This document shows positions 7,930-16,367 of a DNA stretch of 64,000 nucleotides, in pieces (position 1 is the stretch's first letter; each line of letters begins with the position of its first letter). The translations under genes and the position numbers were made by a program. The notes under the pieces are model-generated. The model saw only the letters and a program-made list of their open reading frames with translations, was not told where the DNA came from and made no database searches. Source of the stretch: Sandaracinus amylolyticus (lineage in GTDB: Bacteria > Myxococcota_A > Polyangia > Polyangiales > Sandaracinaceae); assembly GCF_000737325.1 (NCBI RefSeq), contig NZ_CP011125.1:8928001-8992000 (forward strand), written 5' to 3'.

Positions 7930-8585
7930 CAGTTGCCGTCCCCGAAGCGCTCGCGCATCTCGAGGAACTCGAGGAACTCCTGCAGGCGCTGGACGTCGCC
8001 GACGACGAAGCCGTCGTCTCCTCCTTCGACGATCCGCAGACGACGCAAGCGCACCAGCACGTCCTCCGTCTCTTCTTCGCTGAGCCCGATCTCGGCCGCG
8101 AGATCGGTGCGCGTGATCGGGACCCAGACCGAGCCGTCGTCGCGCTCCTCGCCGATCATCTCCGCCTGGCGCGAGAGACCGAGGATCACGCGCGCCTTCG
8201 GGTCGCGGTGCATGAGCACCTCGATCAGCGCGTTCGCCGAGTCGAGCCGGCGCGCGAGCTTGGTGATCATGCGGACCGCGATCTCGGCGTTGCTGACGAC
8301 CATCTGCCCGAAGGTGCGCGCGTCGATCACCAGGCAGCGCAGCGGCGAGAGCGCCTCTGCGGTGGCGTTGCGCGGCTTCGAGTTGAGGATCGCCATCTCG
8401 CCGAAGAACTCTCCGGGGCCGAGGATCGCGAGCGTCTTCGTGCCGTCGCGGGTCGCCTTGGTGATCCGGACCTGACCCTGCTGGATCACGAACATCGTGT
8501 TGCCGGGCTCGTCCTCGCGGAACAGCACCTCTCCCGGCTCGAAGGTGCGGCCGAACCGCGCGAAGAGCGCGTCGCCCTCGCCCAT
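7929..8585 (-). CDS. cyclic-nucleotide-binding transcriptional regulator (CRP/FNR family)
   Basis: The N-terminal half (about residues 10-120) is a cNMP-binding beta roll with F-E-P-G-E-V-L-F-R-E and the phosphate-binding cassette region F-F-G-E-M-A-I-L. A long helix and a C-terminal winged-helix-like region with L-A-A-E-I-G-L-S-E-E-E-T follow. About 218 residues, normal for CRP. The cassette has the key G-E but lacks the usual downstream Arg-Ser pair (R-N-A-T instead), so ligand preference is uncertain. Transcribed from a strong promoter at 8596-8624 and coupled to the phosphodiesterase gene. Confidence 0.84.
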   Translation of the reverse strand: MGEGDALFARFGRTFEPGEVLFREDEPGNTMFVIQQGQVRITKATRDGTKTLAILGPGEFFGEMAILNSKPRNATAEALSPLRCLVIDARTFGQMVVSNAEIAVRMITKLARRLDSANALIEVLMHRDPKARVILGLSRQAEMIGEERDDGSVWVPITRTDLAAEIGLSEEETEDVLVRLRRLRIVEGGDDGFVVGDVQRLQEFLEFLEMRERFGDGN

Positions 8586-8595
8586 ATGGCCTGTG

Positions 8596-8624
8596 AGCGT
8601 AACGGGTGCGCGAGGTGTGGTCAA
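8596..8624 (-). promoter_or_regulatory. sigma70-type promoter of the cNMP regulator operon
   Basis: On the minus strand TTGACC (8624-8619), a 17-bp spacer and TACGCT (8601-8596). The hexamer ends 10 bases before the ATG, implying a message with almost no leader. The -35 box overlaps the stop codon of the next minus-strand gene. Confidence 0.7.
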
Positions 8625-9277
8625 AACGTGGATGTTCGCCGTCTCTGGCCGAGGAGCAGGGCGGCGGTGGCGGGCGCTGCGCGCGGATCGAGGGTGAGGT
8701 GCGTCCCGAGCAGCGCGAGATCGGCGGGCTCGTCGACGTCGTACCAGGGCGCGGTGAGCGCGATGCGCGACGGCGCGGCGCGCATCGTGTCGGCGAGCGC
8801 GTGGCGGGAGGACCAGCGGATGCGCGGATCTTCGAGGAACGTCGAGGGTGCGCGACCCGCGCTGCCGATGAGCGCGTAGCCGCCGTCGCTCGTCGGCGTG
8901 CACACGAAGTCGTCGTCGCCGAGCGCGATGCTCGCGCGACCGATCAGCGCGTGCGGCAGCGTGGGCGCGTCGGTGCCGATCACACACGCCGGGCCTGGCT
9001 CGCGATCGAGCGCGTGGCGCATGCGCGCGCCGAGATCGCCCTCGACCTGCACGATGGGCGGAGGCAGCTCGAAGCGCGCGCGGAGCTGCGCGAAGAACGG
9101 ATGGAGCTCGGTCACGTGGAGCTCGGGGCGCAGCCCTTCGCGCGCACGCACGTGCTCGAGCGTGTCGATCACGAACGCGGCGTGGAGCTCGGCGGCGCGC
9201 ACATCGCCGATCGCGCGCGCGAGGCGTGTCTTGCAGCGACCGGGGATCGGCGGGCGCGCGAAGATCGCGACGCGCAT
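8621..9277 (-). CDS. TIGR04282/DUF2064 family glycosyltransferase-like protein
   Basis: Begins M-R-V-A-I-F-A-R-P-P-I-P-G-x-C-K-T-R-L, the hallmark of the rSAM/selenodomain-associated transferase 1 group (GT-A fold, related to MobA and LpxA-type nucleotidyltransferases). It continues with I-G-T-D-A-P-T-L-P and T-S-D-G-G-Y-A-L-I-G, both typical. About 218 residues, full length. Start overlaps the preceding aminopeptidase-like gene by one base (TGATG), so the two form an operon. The substrate of this family is not established. Confidence 0.85.
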   Translation of the reverse strand: MRVAIFARPPIPGRCKTRLARAIGDVRAAELHAAFVIDTLEHVRAREGLRPELHVTELHPFFAQLRARFELPPPIVQVEGDLGARMRHALDREPGPACVIGTDAPTLPHALIGRASIALGDDDFVCTPTSDGGYALIGSAGRAPSTFLEDPRIRWSSRHALADTMRAAPSRIALTAPWYDVDEPADLALLGTHLTLDPRAAPATAALLLGQRRRTSTF

Positions 9278-10287
9278 CAGCTCGGATCGACGAGCACGCC
9301 GCTCCGCACGATCGCCTCGCCGTCGACCACGACCGACGTGCCCGCCGCGCAGCACGGGAGCGATCCCGCCGCGCTCCATGCGACGCCGGTCACGTCCGAC
9401 GCGGCATCGCCGAGCGCGAGGTGCAGGCCCGGCATGTTCTGATCGACGATCGCCTCGCCGGTGGACTCGACGATCCCGTAGTTGCATCCGATCGCGACGA
9501 GCCCGACACGATCGCGGTTCGGCGCCGACTCGATGCGCGCACGCAGCATCTGCTCGAGCACCGGATCGTCCTCGGCCGCGAGGCGCACCACGCGACCGTC
9601 GGCGATGTAGAGCGTGACCGGCGTGCTCGACGTCGCGTGTGGGCCGACCGCGGCGTTCGCGACGTACACGCCGTCGATCGAGTCCGGCACCGCGTAGAGC
9701 GCGCCCGCCGGGAGGTTGCCCCAGCGCCCCGGCTCGAGCTGACCGAGCTGCGGCATCCAGCGCGTCGCGGGCGAGGTCGCGATGCGCAGCCGCGTCCCGC
9801 TCGCGGAGCTCACGGTGATGCGCGTCGACGACGTCAGGCGCGCGAGCAAGCGCATGCCGTGGCCCGCGACCGCGTCGTAGTCGACGCGCAGCCCGCGCAC
9901 GAACGCGAGGTGGCTGACGCCCGGCATGTGCGCGTGACGCACGCGCTGCCCGGTGAGCTTCGCGAGCAGCGCGCGACGCATCGTGATCTCGGGCGCGGGG
10001 GCGCTCGCGACGAACGCGCTCGCGGTCATGCCCTCGAGCACGACGTCGATGCCGACCGGGAGCTCGAGCAGAGGGCGTGGCCCGAGATCGTCGAGCCAGA
10101 TCATCCGCGGCTCCGCGCCGCGCGCCTCGACCGCGCGCGCGAGCGCGTCGCCCATGCGCACCGACGTCGCGTCCGCGAAGATCGCGACGACCTCTCGCTC
10201 GCGCACCGCGAGCGCGCTGCCCACGACCTCGCGCGCCGCGAGATCGAGCTGCGAGACGGTGACCCGGGAGAGCGCCGTCGCCGACAT
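9277..10287 (-). CDS. aminopeptidase M29/NicX-like protein
   Basis: About 336 residues. The central part carries G-x-W-G-N-L-P-A-G-A-L-Y and a following D-G-V-Y-V...I-A-D-G-R-V-V block, which matches the leucyl-aminopeptidase-T/NicX-like metalloenzyme family. A late His (M-P-G-L-H-L-A-L-G-D) would be a metal ligand. The N-terminal 150 residues look like the usual alpha-beta lobe. The start at 10287 was chosen by the first ATG with a full N-terminal domain. Assignment is from motif memory; the Cys pair near the end (L-P-C-C-A-A-G) is unusual. Coupled to the glycosyltransferase-like gene. Confidence 0.65.
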   Translation of the reverse strand: MSATALSRVTVSQLDLAAREVVGSALAVREREVVAIFADATSVRMGDALARAVEARGAEPRMIWLDDLGPRPLLELPVGIDVVLEGMTASAFVASAPAPEITMRRALLAKLTGQRVRHAHMPGVSHLAFVRGLRVDYDAVAGHGMRLLARLTSSTRITVSSASGTRLRIATSPATRWMPQLGQLEPGRWGNLPAGALYAVPDSIDGVYVANAAVGPHATSSTPVTLYIADGRVVRLAAEDDPVLEQMLRARIESAPNRDRVGLVAIGCNYGIVESTGEAIVDQNMPGLHLALGDAASDVTGVAWSAAGSLPCCAAGTSVVVDGEAIVRSGVLVDPS

Positions 10288-10380
10288 GCTGCGATCCGAG
10301 TCTGGTCCGACGCTCGGGGCGCGGTCCACTCGGGACGCGCCCCACTTCCGCGCTCGGCGACTTCGTGATAGCGCCGCGCC

Positions 10381-11115
10381 ATGCGTTTCCACCTCGCCGC
10401 GCTCGTGCTCGCGCTCGGCATCGCATCGAGCGCGCGCGCGCAGAGCGCCGAGGACGGCTGGGCTCCACCCACCGAGGAGGTGCGGCCGACCTCGGGCGAG
10501 GCGTCGTTCCTCAGCGGGCGCACGCTCGGCGTCGGGCAGGTGCTGATGGCCGCGGCGCTCGGATGGCCCGGGCTCTGGGCGCACGTCGAGCTCGCACCGG
10601 ACTCGACGTTCAACGTCGGCGCGCGGGTCGCGGTGGTGTACGGCTCGCCGGTGATGGGGCTCGTCACCGGCGCGGGCGGCGAGCTGATCGTGCCGATGCG
10701 CGTCCATCTGTTCGGCGAGGGCGACGTCGATCTCGCGCTGCGGATCGCGCCGCAGGTCGCGCTCGGTGAAGGGCGGCTCTTCGGCGAGGCCGAGGGCGTG
10801 CGCGCGAACGATCTCGGGGTGTCGTCGCGGCTCGAGGTCGGACCGCGCCTCGGGTGGCGCGTCGCGGAGCGCGTCACGGTGCTCGCGGGCGTCGACGCGG
10901 GCGCGGGGGTGTCGTGGACGAACGGCGAGGACGTGCGCGCCATCGGCACGTTCAGCGCGACGCTCGGCATCGAGGCGCTGATGACGCTTCAGACGATGCT
11001 GTTCGCCGAGGTGTCGGGAGGCGCGGGCGTCGCGGACGGATCGGGGCGCGCGGTGCCGCTCTACCCGCAGCAGGAGATCTTCCGGCTCTCGCTCGGTCTC
11101 GCCTATGTGCTGTGA
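10381..11115 (+). CDS. secreted beta-rich (outer-membrane-like) protein
   Basis: Signal peptide ending S-S-A-R-A-Q, then about 220 residues of alternating strands (F-N-V-G-A-R-V-A-V-V-Y, V-D-L-A-L-R-I-A-P) ending L-S-L-G-L-A-Y-V-L. This is consistent with a small beta-barrel or a barrel-associated protein. The ATG is preceded by TAGCGC six bases away. It is divergent from the aminopeptidase-like gene and followed at once by the palindromic element array. No specific family recognised. Confidence 0.7.
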   Translation: MRFHLAALVLALGIASSARAQSAEDGWAPPTEEVRPTSGEASFLSGRTLGVGQVLMAAALGWPGLWAHVELAPDSTFNVGARVAVVYGSPVMGLVTGAGGELIVPMRVHLFGEGDVDLALRIAPQVALGEGRLFGEAEGVRANDLGVSSRLEVGPRLGWRVAERVTVLAGVDAGAGVSWTNGEDVRAIGTFSATLGIEALMTLQTMLFAEVSGGAGVADGSGRAVPLYPQQEIFRLSLGLAYVL

Positions 11116-11121
11116 GCACCT

Positions 11122-11327
11122 GCCGGAGTGCTCGTCCCGCCGGTCCCGGACGGGAGCGCGCGAAGCGCGCGGACGGTAGGGCCCGGCGGGCGAGCCGATT
11201 CTTTCCCGGAGTGCTCGTCCCGCAGGCCCCGGACGGGAGCGCGCGAAGCGCGCAGACGGTAGGGCCCGGCGGGCGAGCCGATTTGTTCCCGGAGTGCTCG
11301 TCCCGCAGGCCCCGGACGGGAGCGCGC
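11122..11327 (+). repeat. palindromic element, copies 2a, 2b and truncated 2c (type A)
   Basis: Two complete 76-bp units (11122-11197 and 11205-11280) and a third cut off near its centre (11288-11327). The units start exactly 83 bp apart, each followed by a short T-rich spacer. They begin six bases after a stop codon, between convergent genes. The third copy keeps only the left arm and start of the inner stem. Confidence 0.9.
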
Positions 11328-11353
11328 ACGATCGTGTGCTCATAGCATGCATC

Positions 11354-12073
11354 TCACAGATAGGTCGCCGCGCGCTCGAGGGCCCGCCGCGCCTCGGCGC
11401 CGTGCGCGACCTTCTCGTGCGACACCACGAGGCGCGTCAGATCGGGCAGCGCCGCGAGGCGCTCGAGATCGCGGCGCAGCGCGCTGCGATCCTTCACGAA
11501 CACCCGACGCACGAGGCGCGACACGCGCGGCCCGGGCGCGGAGCCGAGCAGCGTCGTGAAGAAGAAGCCCAGCGGATCGCGCTTGCGGTCCATGTTCATC
11601 ACGCAGTCGTTGAGCACGACGGTCACGCCGTCGTCGGAGCGCACGATCATCGCGCCCTCCCCTTCGTCGACGCCGGCGAGCGTCTCGAAGCGCACGCTCG
11701 CATCGCCGACGTCGACGTCGGCGTAGGTCGCGTCGACGTGCACGACCTCCTCGACGCCCTTCTTCGCGCCGCGCGGCGCGACGACGCGCGCGTGCGGATA
11801 ACGCGCGGCGTACGCCTTCGCATCGAGCCGGTGTCCTGCGTTCGGCACGACCAGGAACGCAGGCGCGCCCCACGCCTCGATGCGCTCCATCTCGCGCGCG
11901 CCGAGCGCGATGCCGCTGTGCACGACGAGCCGTCCGTCCGCGAGGCGAACGATCGTCATCGTTCGCTTCAGGGACATGCCGGGCAGCGACCCCCAGACGC
12001 GCCACAGGTTGCTCGCGAGGACCTCGATCGGCCCATGCGATAGGACCTTCCACTCCTCGAATGCTTTCGGCAC
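11354..12073 (-). CDS. DUF4336-like protein (MBL-fold related)
   Basis: About 239 residues starting at a GTG that lies six bases after TAGCAA. The sequence pattern L-W-R-V-W-G, M-T-I-V-R-L-A-D-G-R-L-V-V-H-S-G-I, and V-P-N-A-G-H-R-L-D resembles DUF4336 proteins, a metallo-beta-lactamase-like fold that mostly lacks the complete metal-binding His motif. Consistent with that, no HxHxDH is visible here. Biochemical role unknown. Confidence 0.65.
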   Translation of the reverse strand: MPKAFEEWKVLSHGPIEVLASNLWRVWGSLPGMSLKRTMTIVRLADGRLVVHSGIALGAREMERIEAWGAPAFLVVPNAGHRLDAKAYAARYPHARVVAPRGAKKGVEEVVHVDATYADVDVGDASVRFETLAGVDEGEGAMIVRSDDGVTVVLNDCVMNMDRKRDPLGFFFTTLLGSAPGPRVSRLVRRVFVKDRSALRRDLERLAALPDLTRLVVSHEKVAHGAEARRALERAATYL

Positions 12074-12154
12074 CGTGGCTTGCTAGCACGAGCCCCGGAG
12101 GGAACGAGCGATGAGCACGACGATCGATCTCCGCACCCGAGCACACGCGGCTCG

Positions 12155-13138
12155 ATGAGCGCCGACGATCTCGCTGCGCTCGCCGACGCGATCGCGCCGT
12201 TCCTCGACGATCCGCCGCTGCGCGACGACGTCGACCTCACGCGCATCGGACGCTATCGCGGCTTCGGCGAGGTGGTGGGCGCGATCGCGGCGCTGCGCGA
12301 TCGCGGCGCGCGCGTGACCGTCGCGGGGCGCTCGCACGAGGGGGCGCCGGTGCTGCGCGTCGACATCGGCGACGTCCGCGCGAGCAGCGGCTCGCTCATG
12401 ATCGCGGGCACTCACGCGATGGAGTGGATCGGCGTGGAGGTCGCGCTCGCGATCCTCGACGCGATCGCGGACGAGCCCGGCGATCGCCGCATCGTCGCGT
12501 TCCCGGTGCTGAACCCCGACGGCTATCGCCGCGCGGAGCGCGATCTGCGCTCGGGCAGGAAGATGCGTTACTCGCGCGCGAACGCGCGCGGCGTCGATCT
12601 CAACCGCAACTGGCCGACGCACTGGGCGCCCACCGGGCTCATCCCGCGCGTGCTGCCGCTGCTCGGGAGCGCGGGCTCGCACCCCGCGTCGGAGCCCGAG
12701 ATCCGCGCGGTGCTCGACACGATCCTCGAGGTGAAAGAGGCGGGCCACACCCGACTCGAGCGCGCGCTCTCGCTGCACTCGTTCGGCGCGGTGTTGCTCC
12801 TGCCCTACGGCGGACGATGGGCGCTCCCGCCCGAGCATCCGCGCCTGCACGCGATGGCGCGCGAGGTCCGGCGCGCGCTGCGCAAGCGCTACGGAATTCG
12901 TAGCGTCGCGCGCTGGGTGCCCGGCTTCTTCGCGCACGGCATGGAGGTCGATCACCTGCTGCACGAGGGGATGTCGCCGCTGCTCGTCGAGTGCTCGCGC
13001 GGGGGTCTGTCGTTCTTCGATCCCTCGAGCTGGGTCGTGCCGTTCCGCTGGTACAACCCGCCGCGCCCGGTGCGTCACGTGACCGAGCTGCAGCACGCGC
13101 TGCTGCCGTTCCTCGGCTTCGGTCACGCGAGCGAATGA
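12155..13138 (+). CDS. M14-family zinc carboxypeptidase
   Basis: Counting from the ATG at 12155, the zinc ligands are His87 and Glu90 (G-T-H-A-M-E-W) and His208 (L-S-L-H-S-F-G). The substrate-binding D-L-N-R-N-W-P is at 148-154 and the catalytic Glu is at 279 (V-E-C-S-R-G). About 327 residues, full length for the catalytic domain. No signal peptide is seen, so it should be cytoplasmic unless a longer start at 12080 is used. Likely trims peptides or peptidoglycan fragments. The downstream EVE gene has its own promoter. Confidence 0.88.
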   Translation: MSADDLAALADAIAPFLDDPPLRDDVDLTRIGRYRGFGEVVGAIAALRDRGARVTVAGRSHEGAPVLRVDIGDVRASSGSLMIAGTHAMEWIGVEVALAILDAIADEPGDRRIVAFPVLNPDGYRRAERDLRSGRKMRYSRANARGVDLNRNWPTHWAPTGLIPRVLPLLGSAGSHPASEPEIRAVLDTILEVKEAGHTRLERALSLHSFGAVLLLPYGGRWALPPEHPRLHAMAREVRRALRKRYGIRSVARWVPGFFAHGMEVDHLLHEGMSPLLVECSRGGLSFFDPSSWVVPFRWYNPPRPVRHVTELQHALLPFLGFGHASE

Positions 13139-13143
13139 GGCGA

Positions 13144-13172
13144 TCGACGCGCTCTCGCGCGTGCCCTATCGT
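13144..13172 (+). promoter_or_regulatory. promoter of the EVE-domain gene
   Basis: TCGACG (13144-13149), 17-bp spacer, TATCGT (13167-13172), ending 8 bases before the ATG at 13181. The -35 matches four of six consensus bases. Confidence 0.5.
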
Positions 13173-13180
13173 CCGCCGCG

Positions 13181-13651
13181 ATGAAGCTGTGGCTGATGAA
13201 GAGCGAGCCCGACGTCTTCTCGATCCAGGATCTCGCGCGTGATCGCACGACGACGTGGGAAGGCGTGCGCAACTACCAGGCACGCAACTTCATGCGCGAC
13301 GACATGAAGGTCGGCGACCTCGTCCTCTACTACCACTCGAACGCGGATCCATCGGGCGTCGCGGGCGTCGCGCGGGTAGCGAAGCTGGCGTACCCCGACC
13401 CGACGCAATTCGACCCGAAGAGCGAGTACTACGACGAGGGCTCGCCGAAGGACGATCCGCGCTGGCTCATGGTCGACGTCGAGTTCGTCGAGGCGTTCGA
13501 CGAGGTGGTCTCGCTCGATCGACTGAAGAGCGACAAGGCGCTCGACGGGATGCTCGTGATCAAGAAGGGACAGCGCCTGTCGGTGCAGCCCGTCGAGAAG
13601 AAGCACTTCGCGCGCGTGCTGAAGCTGGCAGGCGCGAAGACGAAGCTCTGA
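13181..13651 (+). CDS. EVE-domain protein
   Basis: 156 residues covering a complete EVE domain: M-K-S-E-P-D-x-F-S at the N-terminus, W-E-G-V-R-N-Y-Q-A-R-N-F, then V-G-D-L-V-L-Y-Y-H-S-N. The family is related to PUA and YTH folds and is thought to bind modified bases in RNA or DNA; some members accompany restriction systems. No restriction gene is nearby here, so a housekeeping or RNA-linked role is as likely. Single-gene transcript, ending in the palindromic element array. Confidence 0.93.
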   Translation: MKLWLMKSEPDVFSIQDLARDRTTTWEGVRNYQARNFMRDDMKVGDLVLYYHSNADPSGVAGVARVAKLAYPDPTQFDPKSEYYDEGSPKDDPRWLMVDVEFVEAFDEVVSLDRLKSDKALDGMLVIKKGQRLSVQPVEKKHFARVLKLAGAKTKL

Positions 13652-13925
13652 GCCCAGCGGGAGTGCTCGCCCGCGGAGGGCCCGCACGGGAGCGTGCGGA
13701 GCACGCGGACGGGAGGGCCCGGAGTGGGTGAGCCGATTGTTTGCCCAGCGGGAGTGCTCGCCCGCGGAGGGCCCGCACGGCAGCGTGCGGAGCACGCGGA
13801 CGGGAGGGCCCGGAGTGGGTGAGCCGATTGTTTGCCCAGCTGGAGTGCTCGCCCGCGGAGGGCCCGCACGGCAGCGTGCGGAGCACGCGGACGGGAGGGC
13901 CCTCCGTGGGTGAGCCGATTTGATT
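13652..13925 (+). repeat. palindromic element, copies 3a, 3b, 3c (type B)
   Basis: Three tandem units of 91, 91 and 92 bp (from 13652, 13743 and 13834). Inner stem GCGTGC-GGA-GCACGC, outer arms GCTCGCCC / GGGTGAGC. Compared with type A, the inner stem has a C-G pair replaced by T-A on both sides. The array starts one base after the EVE stop and fills the gap to the convergent gene. Confidence 0.9.
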
Positions 13926-13944
13926 GCCCAGCCCGGCTGGCGCG

Positions 13945-14634
13945 TCAGGTCTCTTCGACCTTCTTGCGGCGCGCTGGCTCGAGCTCGCGCGTCGGGCGGA
14001 CCTGCTCGAGGCCCGGCTGCGACGGCGCGCGCGCCGGCGGGAGCGCGGTGAAGCGACCGGTGCTCGCCGAGGACGCGCGCTGGGGCATCGGGGCGCCGCT
14101 CGCATCGCGCGCCGGATAGACGTCGCTCTTCGTGCGCGGGGGCGGCGGCGGAGGAACGCTGCTGCGCGGCTCGCGCTCGGCGCGCGGCGGCGGGACCGGC
14201 GTCTGCGACATCGCGCCGAGCGGCGCGCTGAACGTCTGCGAGAGCGTGCGCTGTCGTCCGCTCAGCCAGCGATGCGCCTCGTGCACCGCGCCGAACGCGC
14301 AGATCCCGGCGCGATGCGAGCGCGCGACCATGTTCACGCGCACGACCGCCATCTCGCTGCCGAGCACGAACGCGATCTGCTCGAAGACGCGCGCAGTGAG
14401 GAGCCAGCGCCACAGCGCATCGCGCACGTCGGGCGGGAGCTCGATCGCGTCGGCGGCGCGCGAGTCGATCAGCGCGCGACGCACGCCGGTGCGCCCGACG
14501 AGAAGCTCGAGCGCTGCGGCGTACTGATCGACCTCGTCGACGTTCCGGAGCGTGCCGTGCTCGACGATGAACAGATAACCCGGTCGGGTCTCGACCTCGA
14601 GGCGACCGCTCGGCAGCTCAACGGTGTCCCCCAT
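13945..14634 (-). CDS. hypothetical protein, STAS/SpoIIAA-like N-terminus
   Basis: The N-terminal 125 residues alternate strands and helices in a way like the STAS/SpoIIAA-type proteins found in myxobacteria (Y-L-F-I-V-E-H-G-T-L, R-A-L-I-D-S-R-A). The last 100 residues are a Pro/Arg/Ser-rich disordered tail. No signal peptide, no membrane segment. I cannot give a function. Confidence 0.6.
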   Translation of the reverse strand: MGDTVELPSGRLEVETRPGYLFIVEHGTLRNVDEVDQYAAALELLVGRTGVRRALIDSRAADAIELPPDVRDALWRWLLTARVFEQIAFVLGSEMAVVRVNMVARSHRAGICAFGAVHEAHRWLSGRQRTLSQTFSAPLGAMSQTPVPPPRAEREPRSSVPPPPPPRTKSDVYPARDASGAPMPQRASSASTGRFTALPPARAPSQPGLEQVRPTRELEPARRKKVEET

Positions 14635-14763
14635 TGTGCGTGCGACGCTACCGCGGGTCGGTAGGGCGCGCCACGGGGGGTTGGGTGACGGAGATCACGA
14701 GGCGAAGTGGGCGAATCGGACGCCCGCGCGGCCGGATCCGAGCGCGCGGGCGCCGGCGGCGAC

Positions 14764-15768
14764 TCAGCCGACCGTGGGCTCGTCGTACCGGACGATCGGG
14801 TTCCACGGCCCCGCGTTCGGACGCGGCTGCCAGTTGTGCCAGATCTCCGAGCCACGACCGAAGTAGAAGAGCTCGAGGCGGCCGTCCTGGTTCTGACCGA
14901 TCGCGAGATCGGTCGCTTCGTCACCGAGCACTTCCTGGTCGGTGCCCCAGTCGCCGTTCGCGTGGACCTGCCAGAGGTTCCGGATCTTCTTGTCGCCGTC
15001 GACGTAGAAGACCTCGAGGCGCCCGTCGCGGTTCTCCGCGACGTCGATGCGCTTGGCCTTCACGCCGAGGCTCTCCTGGCCGTGCCAGTCGCCGTTCGGC
15101 TCGAGCTGCCAGTCGTGCCAGACGATGTCGAGATCGTCGCGCCAGAACACCTCGAGGCGACCATCGGCGTTGCTGCCGACGACGATCTCGCGCGCCTTGC
15201 CCTGCAGCGCCTCGGCGCCGAACCAGTCGCCGTTCGGCTCCTTCTGCCAGTCGTGCATCACGGCGCCGTTCTCGCCGACGTAGAACACCTCGAGGCGACC
15301 GTCCTGGTTGCGACCGACCGCGACCGCGCTCGCGACCTTCGCGAGCTTCTCCGGTCCGTTCCAGTCGCCGTTCGGCGCGAGCTGCCAGTCGTGGTGGAGC
15401 GCGCCGTCCGCGCCGACGTAGAACACCTCGAGGCGACCATCCGCGTTGCTCGCGACCGCGAGCGCCTTCGCCTTCGCCTTCAGGTCCTCGGCGCCCGCCC
15501 ACTTGCCGCCCGGCGTGAGCTGCCAGTCGTGCATGAGCGTGCCGTCGGGCGCGACCCAGAAGACCTCGAGGCGTCCATCGGCGTTCACGCCGCAGCCGAC
15601 CTCGATCGCGTTCTGCTTCAGCGAGCTCTCGCCCTCCCAGAGACCGTTGGGCCGGCTCTGCCAGTTGTGGCGGAGCACTCCGTCCTTGCCGACGAAGAAG
15701 ACCTCGAGCCGTCCGTCACGGTTCCTGCCGATCGCGATCCGCTTCTCGCTGGAGATCTCACGCGTCAT
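14764..15768 (-). CDS. seven-bladed beta-propeller lectin-like protein
   Basis: 334 residues made of seven repeats of about 46, each with N-x-D-G-R-L-E-V-F, a D-G-x-x-x-H-x-W-Q strand and P-N-G-D-W-x-G. This matches the PLL/DUF346 propeller lectins, which bind fucose or other sugars in pockets between blades using His, Trp and Gln. All seven blades keep the D-G-R-L-E core, and most keep H-x-W-Q. No signal peptide, so it is either cytoplasmic or released by lysis or a non-classical route, as known for myxobacterial and Photorhabdus lectins. Start at 15768 has GGAGGG about ten bases upstream. Confidence 0.87.
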   Translation of the reverse strand: MTREISSEKRIAIGRNRDGRLEVFFVGKDGVLRHNWQSRPNGLWEGESSLKQNAIEVGCGVNADGRLEVFWVAPDGTLMHDWQLTPGGKWAGAEDLKAKAKALAVASNADGRLEVFYVGADGALHHDWQLAPNGDWNGPEKLAKVASAVAVGRNQDGRLEVFYVGENGAVMHDWQKEPNGDWFGAEALQGKAREIVVGSNADGRLEVFWRDDLDIVWHDWQLEPNGDWHGQESLGVKAKRIDVAENRDGRLEVFYVDGDKKIRNLWQVHANGDWGTDQEVLGDEATDLAIGQNQDGRLELFYFGRGSEIWHNWQPRPNAGPWNPIVRYDEPTVG

Positions 15769-15903
15769 CTGAGAAGGCCCTCCGGGTGTTTCTCTGCATC
15801 GCACTCGCCCGCTGGAAAGGCAAGCGTCGCGGGCGTCCGCCGCCGAGCACTTGGGTGCCGCGGCGCGCGTTCCTAGCTCGCATCGACCGAGGAGGAACGA
15901 CCC

Positions 15904-16302
15904 ATGGAGATGACCGCTCGGATGCTCGAGATGACGCCCGGGATCCGCATGCGCAGCGACCGCGCGCTGCTCGCGTGCATCGACGCGTGCTTCGAGTGCG
16001 CGCAGGTCTGCACGCTCTGCGCGAACGCGTGCCTGCAGGAGCGCATGGTCGCGATGCTGCGCCAGTGCATCCGGCTCAACCTCGACTGCGCCGACGTGTG
16101 CGACGCGACGGGGCGCGTGCTCTCGCGCGTCGGTCCGCACGGCACGCGCATGGCGCGCACGATGGTCGAGGCGTGCGCGATCGCGTGCGAAGAGTGCGCG
16201 CGCGAGTGCGAGCAGCACGCGGACGTGCACGAGCACTGCCGGCTGTGCGCGGAAGCGTGCCGGCGCTGCGAGCGTGCTTGTCGCGCGCTGCTCGCGTCGT
16301 GA
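15904..16302 (+). CDS. four-helix-bundle Cys-rich (copper-storage-like, DUF326) protein
   Basis: 132 residues with 20 or so Cys spaced as C-x3-C along predicted helices (A-C-I-D-A-C-F-E-C-A-Q-V-C, C-R-L-C-A-E-A-C-R-R-C). The layout matches Csp/DUF326 proteins, in which Cys line the inside of a four-helix bundle and bind many Cu(I) ions. No signal peptide, so it is the cytosolic Csp3-like type. A good AGGAGGAAC site precedes the ATG. A possible promoter TTGGGT-N17-TAGCTC lies upstream. It may buffer copper; I see no CueR/CopA partner here. Confidence 0.87.
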   Translation: MEMTARMLEMTPGIRMRSDRALLACIDACFECAQVCTLCANACLQERMVAMLRQCIRLNLDCADVCDATGRVLSRVGPHGTRMARTMVEACAIACEECARECEQHADVHEHCRLCAEACRRCERACRALLAS

Positions 16303-16331
16303 TCGAGCGCTGACGCGACGCTGGCGATGCC

Positions 16332-16360
16332 TTGACACTGGGACATCGCGCCGTCAGTTT
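16332..16360 (+). promoter_or_regulatory. promoter of the iron-uptake operon
   Basis: TTGACA (16332-16337), a 17-bp spacer, CAGTTT (16355-16360), then seven bases to the GTG start. The -35 box is perfect; the -10 is weak. The Fur-box-like site directly follows. Confidence 0.65.
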
Positions 16361-16367
16361 CGCGCGA

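Noticed and set aside
13652-13925. CRISPR array
   Set aside because: The tandem units have no unique spacers: repeats are continuous, 91 bp long and palindromic. No cas genes are near.
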